From contig NZ_NWMW01000001.1 of NCBI RefSeq assembly GCF_002351485.1, forward strand, positions 1,178,001 to 1,242,000: a stretch of DNA of 64,000 nt. Reading direction: 5' to 3'. The stretch's first letter is position 1. Each line of letters begins with the position of its first letter. Under the pieces are notes generated by a model that made no database searches, was not told the DNA's origin, and was given only the letters and a program-made list of their open reading frames with translations. This DNA is from Sphingomonas spermidinifaciens. GTDB lineage: Bacteria > Pseudomonadota > Alphaproteobacteria > Sphingomonadales > Sphingomonadaceae. A program made the position numbers and the translations under genes. Below are positions 59,171-64,000 of this stretch, in pieces.

Positions 59171-59700
59171 AGAATGGCCTCCCCGGTGCCGAGGACCTGG
59201 CGGCGGCAGACCCAACCGATCAGGGCATAGCGGCTGTCGAAGCTGTCCTTGTTGGATGTCGCGACGAAGTAGCAGCCGCGAGGGATCGTGCCGGTGGGCC
59301 CAAGCTCGAGCGGTTCACCGCGTAGCGTCCGCGGCTTGGCGAGCGCGACCGCGCGACCGTTGACGAGGAACAGCCGCCCACGCCGAGTCACCTCGTCGCC
59401 CGCAACGCCATAGACGATTTTGCCGAACGGCTGGTGATCGCGCCCGAAGTGCCGCTCGAGGAGCGGGCTTGCGGGCGGATCGAAGAAGACATGCTCGCCG
59501 CGGCCGGGCATCCGGTGGCGGTCGACGAGGAAGGCCCAATTAGGCAGGCTCGTGCTCTGATTGACCAGGAAGACGTGGCCGTCGCTCCAGTCGGCAAGCG
59601 CGGCATAGGCGGTGCCGCTTACGCCCAGGAGCGCGAGCGTCGCCCAGCGGCGCGCCCGCGCCGGCGACCAGAAGCGCGGATCGGCGTCAGCGTGCCGCAT
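59167..59700 (-). CDS. S26-type conjugative signal peptidase (TraF/TrhF-like)
   Basis: A 177-residue signal peptidase I-like protein with one N-terminal membrane helix (residues 20-35). The serine motif is less canonical than usual (HVFFDPPAS after RGE), the lysine motif GKIVYGVAGDEVT matches the conserved K..G..GD, and the late GCYFVATSNKDSFDSRYALIGWV is the family's box D/E with S-x-D-S-R. Such peptidases mature the pilin or TrbC-type propeptides, and the name traF from RP4 is a separate gene from traF here. It overlaps trbI by 14 bases. Confidence 0.85.
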   Translation of the reverse strand: MRHADADPRFWSPARARRWATLALLGVSGTAYAALADWSDGHVFLVNQSTSLPNWAFLVDRHRMPGRGEHVFFDPPASPLLERHFGRDHQPFGKIVYGVAGDEVTRRGRLFLVNGRAVALAKPRTLRGEPLELGPTGTIPRGCYFVATSNKDSFDSRYALIGWVCRRQVLGTGEAIL

Positions 59701-60085
59701 GGTCGGCCTCCACGACCTTGGTGACGCGGACACGCACGTCGTCGGTCCGGTCCTCGACCGAGCGGCCCAGCGTCGCCTCGGAAACGAGCACGGTCGTGCC
59801 GCCCGCCCCCATGTCGGCGACCGCCTTGTTGATCGCGGCGAGATAGGTCGCGGTGCGACGCGCCGACTGCTCGGGTGTGCCGCCGTTGCGCGCCTCGGCC
59901 GCAACGAAGTCCTCGACCAGTCGCGACAGGCTCACCGAGACGATGCGGCGATGCTGCAGCTCGACGAGCGCGCGGGTCGCCCAAGCCGTCCAGATCAGGG
60001 CCGCGATCAGGACGGTCCCGAGCAGCACGCGGGTGACCGGCCAGCCCGCGATGGTGCGCGAGGTGATGACGGCTGGCTCAGCCAT
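59687..60085 (-). CDS. trbI: TrbI (F-type)
   Basis: A 132-residue protein with a single membrane helix near residues 18-38 (VTRVLLGTVLIAALIWTAW) and a periplasmic part containing VSLSRLVEDFVAAEAR and VLVSEATLGRSVEDRTDDV. This matches the small F-type TrbI, which influences pilus retraction. It overlaps both neighbours, by eight bases upstream and 14 bases downstream, and keeps the F-like order traC-(unknown)-trbI-peptidase-traW-traU. Confidence 0.8.
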   Translation of the reverse strand: MAEPAVITSRTIAGWPVTRVLLGTVLIAALIWTAWATRALVELQHRRIVSVSLSRLVEDFVAAEARNGGTPEQSARRTATYLAAINKAVADMGAGGTTVLVSEATLGRSVEDRTDDVRVRVTKVVEADHAAR

Positions 60086-60437
60086 GCCGGCCTCCGCGCG
60101 CCAGCTCGCGCCGCAGACGGGTGGCGAGGCCGGGCAGCCGCGCGATCAGGAACAGGCCGACGACGCCGAGGAACAGTACCAACACCTGACGGTCGAAGCG
60201 CGCCCGCGCCGCCGGATCGGCGAAGAGGTAGTGCGTCGACAGGTTCTGGAGGTGCGCGAAGAAGCGCAAGGGACGCCCGTCGGCCGCGATAATCACGAAG
60301 GCGAACACCGCACCTAAGGCGGCCAGCACCGTGCCGGCGAGCCAAAGGGTGATGCTGAGGGTGACGTGACAGGCGTCGGCAAGGATGCGGCCAGCGCGGG
60401 CGAGCCGTGGGCGCAGGTTGGGGAAGCGGTCAGCCAT
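60078..60437 (-). CDS. Conserved membrane protein between traC and trbI
   Basis: A 119-residue protein with two membrane helices (about residues 25-50, SITLWLAGTVLAALGAVFAFV, and 90-108, VLVLFLGVVGLFLIARLP) and the sequence FFAHLQNLSTHYLFADPAAR between them. The start at 60437 (MADRFPNLRP) overlaps traC by eight bases. I do not recognise a named family; the position inside the operon suggests a role in the T4SS inner membrane complex. Confidence 0.75.
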   Translation of the reverse strand: MADRFPNLRPRLARAGRILADACHVTLSITLWLAGTVLAALGAVFAFVIIAADGRPLRFFAHLQNLSTHYLFADPAARARFDRQVLVLFLGVVGLFLIARLPGLATRLRRELARGGRHG

Positions 60438-63003
60438 GATGCGGCTCCGGCTGGAGGGGTTCGGTCTCCCCGCGCGACACCGCCTCGATCGCCTCGGCGA
60501 TCGTCTGCCCGCGGGCGAGGCGCCGCTCGATCGCGGCATAGGTGTCGGGCGACGAGGAGAAGACGGTGGCGGAGAAGGGATCGAGCACGAGCCGGCCGAT
60601 CGCCTGGCATTCGGGGCCGCGGATGAAGACCTCCGAATATTCGTTGCCCGAGCGCTTGAGCGACCGGATCAGCCCTTCGGTGCGGTCGTCCATGTCGAGC
60701 CGCGCAGACTTGCGCAGATCGGCGATCGTCTCCGGCTTCTGCTGGAGCACCAGCATCCAGTCCGAGTTCTCGAGCGCTGCGGTCGCGCCGCCCGATTTGT
60801 AGAAGTCATTCAGCGACTGCGTCGCGGTGCAGAGCGCGCCGCCATATTTGCGGGCGGTGCGGGCATATGTCTCGACGAAATCCGACATCGACCCGCCCTT
60901 GAGCATCGCCCAGGCCTCATCGATGAGCAGCAGCTTCTTCACCGACCGCGGTGAGCGGGTCATGGCCTGGCCGGTCATGAACATGATCGCCGTCAGCACG
61001 ACCGAGCGCAGCTCCTCGCGCGTGGCGAGGTCCGACATCTCGAAAACGGTGAAGTCGGCCTCGAGGCGGAGCGTCGCCTCGCCGTTGAAGAAGCCGCCAT
61101 AGGTGCCACCTGCGCGGAACGGGCCCATGGCGATGGCGAGGTTGGCGGCGTCGGCATTGCCGGTCGCCTCGAGCGCAAGCGCGACCGCCTCGACCGAGCC
61201 CGCCCTGCCCTGCTCTTCCCACACCCGATTGACCGCCTGGTCGATCAGTCCGCGCTCGGTGTCGGTCAGCCGGTCGATGAAGCGCGCCATCTGACCGACG
61301 ATGGCTTTCAGCATCGCCATGCAGTCGAGCCGGTAGTCCTCGTCCTCGATCACCCGCTCGGCATCGATCATCGAGAAGGGATTGAGGCAGAAGCCGCTCG
61401 CCAGCGTGAACTCGATGAAGCGGCCGCCCTGGAGACGGCAGCTGTTCATGAAGGAGCGGCCGTCGTCGATGACGACGACCTTGGCGCCCGCCCCACACAG
61501 GCTCGCGCACATCTCCTGGAGCAGCACCGACTTGCCCGAGCCCGACTTGCCGAGGATCGCGACATTGTGGTTGCCGGCGCCATTCTCGAAGGGCGACCAG
61601 AAGAAGGGCTGTCCGCGTCTCCCCAAGAACAGGAGGTGCGGCACCGCGCCGCCGAGATACTCCCCCTGCACCGGCGCGATGTTGGCAGCCGTGGTCGACA
61701 GCATCGTCCGCATGCGCCGGCAGCGCTCGAGATCGGCGGCGAGCCCGTCGGCAAGGGTCAGCGGCATCGCCGCGAGCAGCCCCTGGACCTGGAGGAAGCG
61801 CTCGTCGGCCAAGTCCCAGCCGGCCGACTTGTAGAGCGACTTGACCATCCGCTCGTTGCGGTCGCCGTCACCCGCGGGTGAGAAGGTTGTCACGCCGTAG
61901 AAGGCGCGGACCAGCCGGCGGCCCTCCTGCAACTGCGCCTGAACCTCGCGCCACTCCGCCGCCTGCTCGCGCAGCTTCGGCACGTAGCGGGCGGACTTGC
62001 CCTCCGAGAGGCTGGTGGTGCGCAGGAACTTCATCCCCGCGCGCGTCGACGCCGCCTCCTGGTCGGGATAGACGAGGCAGAGGATTGTGGCGGCCGGGCA
62101 CGGGTAGCGGAGCTTGTCGGTGAACAGGTCGCCGATCAGCCGCGCCGTCTCCCATGGCGTCCAGCGCACCGGCATGTTGCGGACGCCGAAGTGGCGCACG
62201 TCGAAGCGATCGGGGTAGATCTCGCCGATCTCGGGCGCGTCTCCGTCGCTGGCACCGGTCGGCCGGAAGCGCTCGGTCCGGAGCAGCATCCGGCTCTCTT
62301 CGACGGTGAGCTCAATGTCGCGGCGGATCGCCTGGTCGGCGATCGGGTCGAGCGGGTTGTAGTCGATCGCATCGTCGCCGCTCGCCGTGGTTGGCGAGGT
62401 CAGATCATCGACGAAGGCGATGAGCTCGACCGGGCCGACATCGAGCGCCGGCACGTCGAGCGAGCGCAGCACGCCGACCAGACTCTCGCGGACCGCGATG
62501 AGCTCGTCCTTGGTGGTGCCGCTGCTCGAAGGCACGCCGACCGAGACGAGCAGCTGGTGATGGCGCGCATGGAAGGGCGCGCCGCCTGACCCGCTGGTCC
62601 AGACGAGGTCGTACAGGCACTGGGTGCGCGCCCGCGCGATCTGCTCGTAGACGCCGCCGCGCGCATAGCGGGGCGCGAACCAGGGCGCGATGTTGCGACT
62701 GATCCGTGGGGACGCCCAGTGAACGATCTGGACGCAGGCACCCGCCGGCAGGCCTTCGGACAGGAACTGGCCGAGAAGATCGCCGACCCGCTCGTCGGCC
62801 CCGACCAGCGGTGCCACGTTGAGGATGAAGCCGGTCGAGCGTGCGTTGAGGTAGAGCCGGGTCTGCGGCTCGTACACCCGGTACGGCAGGAAGCTCGATA
62901 GCATGTCGAGGCCGAGCACCGGGCGGTCGCCCTCGCTCTCCTCGGCATCGCCGAACAGGCCCTTGAGCAGCGTGCCCGTGAGCGTCTTGAACGAGAGGCT
63001 CAT
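60430..63003 (-). CDS. traC: TraC, VirB4-like secretion ATPase
   Basis: An 857-residue VirB4/TraC ATPase. The N-terminal TraC_F_IV domain includes FLPYRVYEPQTRLYLNARST and GFILNVAPLVGADERV; the C-terminal half is a P-loop ATPase with Walker A GKSGSGKSV near residue 485 and Walker B KKLLLIDEAWAMLKGG near 690, followed by ATQSLNDFYKS. TraC energises pilus biogenesis at the inner membrane. It overlaps traV by four bases. Length is normal for F TraC. Confidence 0.95.
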   Translation of the reverse strand: MSLSFKTLTGTLLKGLFGDAEESEGDRPVLGLDMLSSFLPYRVYEPQTRLYLNARSTGFILNVAPLVGADERVGDLLGQFLSEGLPAGACVQIVHWASPRISRNIAPWFAPRYARGGVYEQIARARTQCLYDLVWTSGSGGAPFHARHHQLLVSVGVPSSSGTTKDELIAVRESLVGVLRSLDVPALDVGPVELIAFVDDLTSPTTASGDDAIDYNPLDPIADQAIRRDIELTVEESRMLLRTERFRPTGASDGDAPEIGEIYPDRFDVRHFGVRNMPVRWTPWETARLIGDLFTDKLRYPCPAATILCLVYPDQEAASTRAGMKFLRTTSLSEGKSARYVPKLREQAAEWREVQAQLQEGRRLVRAFYGVTTFSPAGDGDRNERMVKSLYKSAGWDLADERFLQVQGLLAAMPLTLADGLAADLERCRRMRTMLSTTAANIAPVQGEYLGGAVPHLLFLGRRGQPFFWSPFENGAGNHNVAILGKSGSGKSVLLQEMCASLCGAGAKVVVIDDGRSFMNSCRLQGGRFIEFTLASGFCLNPFSMIDAERVIEDEDYRLDCMAMLKAIVGQMARFIDRLTDTERGLIDQAVNRVWEEQGRAGSVEAVALALEATGNADAANLAIAMGPFRAGGTYGGFFNGEATLRLEADFTVFEMSDLATREELRSVVLTAIMFMTGQAMTRSPRSVKKLLLIDEAWAMLKGGSMSDFVETYARTARKYGGALCTATQSLNDFYKSGGATAALENSDWMLVLQQKPETIADLRKSARLDMDDRTEGLIRSLKRSGNEYSEVFIRGPECQAIGRLVLDPFSATVFSSSPDTYAAIERRLARGQTIAEAIEAVSRGETEPLQPEPHHG

Positions 63004-63833
63004 CGCGGCTGCTCCTGGCCAACGGAGGCGCTGAACGGGCTGCCCTCGGCTTCCGGCGCGACCGGGCCGGAAGCCGCCCCCGGCTTAGCGCCGAGCCGCG
63101 ACAGGTTCGGCGCTGCGAGCGCGTTGAGCCTCGCTCGGGCCGCCGCCGGATCACCCTGCGGGAGGACGACCTTGCCGGCCGGCAGCGCCGAGGTGGGGGA
63201 CACCGGGCGCTTCGCCGCAGGCGCAGGCACGGTGGCCGGCGGCTTGGTCCCGATCCGGTGGCCGGCCCGAGCGGCGGCGATCGCCGCGGCGCTGGGCGCC
63301 GCGGGATCAGGGATGCGCGCCGTCGAAGCGGTCGCGCTGAACGGTTGAGGGGCTTGAGCGGGAGGAGACTCAAGCCCCTCGATCACCGGTGCCGAAGCAC
63401 CAGCGACCGCCTCGCGCAGGGAGGAAGGGGCGGGACTGCGCGAGAACTCGGAGATGGATGTGGGCTCAGCGACGGAGGCGAAGGTCCAGGCGGGCTGCTC
63501 GACGACGGCGTGAACCGTGGCGGAATCGTGCAGCACGCCGGCTTCGTCGACATGCGCCGGCAGGAGGATGGTCAGCATGCGCTCGCCGGTACGGACGGCG
63601 ACGCTGCCGCCCTTCCCGCTCGCGCCCTGCCGGCGCGGGCCGACCGTAGGTGCCGACGCGCCCTCCTCGTCGACGCTGCCGATTGCGGCCGCATCGATCT
63701 TGGTCATGGGCGCGCAGGTCCCGGCCGGAGCGCGGCAGTTGAAGTCGCCCTTCACCGTGCCGCCGAGCGTGGTGCAGCCGCTCGCGCCAAGCACGGTCGT
63801 GAGCAGCAGGGCGATGGTGGCGGCGCGGCTCAT
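63000..63833 (-). CDS. traV: TraV, outer-membrane lipoprotein
   Basis: A 277-residue protein with a lipoprotein signal, ending in LGASGC (the lipidated Cys), followed by TTLGGTVKGDFNCRAPAGTC with the conserved pair of cysteines in TraV. The rest is Pro/Ala-rich and variable. With TraK and TraB, TraV forms the outer-membrane core of the T4SS. It is longer than F TraV (about 171 residues) through the low-complexity C-terminal part. The start overlaps the dsbC stop by four bases. Confidence 0.85.
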   Translation of the reverse strand: MSRAATIALLLTTVLGASGCTTLGGTVKGDFNCRAPAGTCAPMTKIDAAAIGSVDEEGASAPTVGPRRQGASGKGGSVAVRTGERMLTILLPAHVDEAGVLHDSATVHAVVEQPAWTFASVAEPTSISEFSRSPAPSSLREAVAGASAPVIEGLESPPAQAPQPFSATASTARIPDPAAPSAAAIAAARAGHRIGTKPPATVPAPAAKRPVSPTSALPAGKVVLPQGDPAAARARLNALAAPNLSRLGAKPGAASGPVAPEAEGSPFSASVGQEQPR

Positions 63834-64000
63834 GCCCGGCCTCCCGCGACAAAGGCCTTGAGCTGCTCGGCGGTGTGGAAGCCCTGCAGCACCGCCCCAT
63901 CCGCGCGGATGATGATGGGCGTGCCGCCGAAGCCATGCGCCTTGGCGAACGCCTCATTGGCGTCGAGCCCGGCGGTGTCGCACCTGGCACCGGGCGCGAC
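63830..64000 (-). CDS. dsbC: DsbC-like thiol:disulfide isomerase, C-terminal part
   Basis: Only the last 56 codons are in the window; the gene continues past the right edge. The visible part reads CDTAGLDANEAFAKAHGFGG, then TPIIIRADGAVLQGFHTAEQ, then LKAFVAGG; the GGTP cis-Pro loop and the tail match DsbC-family isomerases. These act on the many disulfides of TraN, TraU and TraH. It overlaps traV by four bases, as in other F-type operons that carry dsbC beside traV. Confidence 0.75.
   Translation of the reverse strand, partial: VAPGARCDTAGLDANEAFAKAHGFGGTPIIIRADGAVLQGFHTAEQLKAFVAGGRA

Overview
The window looks like part of a large conjugative element, either an integrative conjugative element or a conjugative megaplasmid, from a high-GC alphaproteobacterium, most likely a member of the Sphingomonadaceae. 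The evidence is the GC-rich coding sequence, the F-type (MPF-F) transfer genes paired with a MobF relaxase, the GAAC-N7-GAAC type of SOS box, and several small protein families that I associate with sphingomonad plasmids. No integrase, replication initiator, tRNA, rRNA or CRISPR array is visible, so I cannot decide between the two kinds of element.

Layout. 0-4 kb: a sulfite module (LysR regulator, TDT-type exporter, Tat-exported molybdopterin sulfite dehydrogenase, cytochrome c). 4.1-7.2 kb: a serine recombinase, a HIRAN protein, an S24-type repressor diverging from a 60-residue protein, and a lytic transglycosylase. 7.2-20.3 kb: mostly plus-strand genes for a Toprim protein, a 1404-residue methyltransferase/strawberry-notch helicase, a VapBC-like toxin pair, a ParB-like protein, an ArdC-like antirestriction protein, a DUF2493 protein, a nuclease-like protein and SSB. 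21.4-27.4 kb: a non-coding region with strong inverted repeats (candidate oriT), then a small DNA-binding protein, the TraD coupling protein and the MobF relaxase. 27.4-32.6 kb: mixed cargo, including a small gene broken by an in-frame TGA. 32.7-45.0 kb: a DNA damage and mutagenesis cassette (dinB, DUF763, alkB, imuA, imuB, dnaE2, a SRAP protein, a DnaQ-BRCT exonuclease). 45.0-49.4 kb: a lower-GC insertion with a Cap4/DUF4297-like nuclease fused to a STAND-like NTPase, divergent from a DUF3644 protein, which is a candidate defence locus. 49.8-64 kb: a minus-strand F-type T4SS operon (traG, H, F, N, trbC, traU, W, S26 peptidase, trbI, an unnamed membrane gene, traC, traV, partial dsbC) that continues past the right edge.

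How it may work together. The ssb, ardC and methyltransferase-helicase genes lie on the side of the candidate oriT opposite the relaxase and are coded so that the strand presumed to enter first would be their template. This matches the anti-defence leading regions of conjugative plasmids. SOS-type boxes precede the element's own repressor, the transglycosylase/Toprim divergent promoter, dinB and imuA, so transfer-region control and mutagenesis may both respond to DNA damage. A second, unexplained 10-base motif (CTGTAGGAAA) occurs four times, only between genes, in the 6-22 kb region. Duplicated leader sequences precede DUF2493/ssb and parB/ardC.
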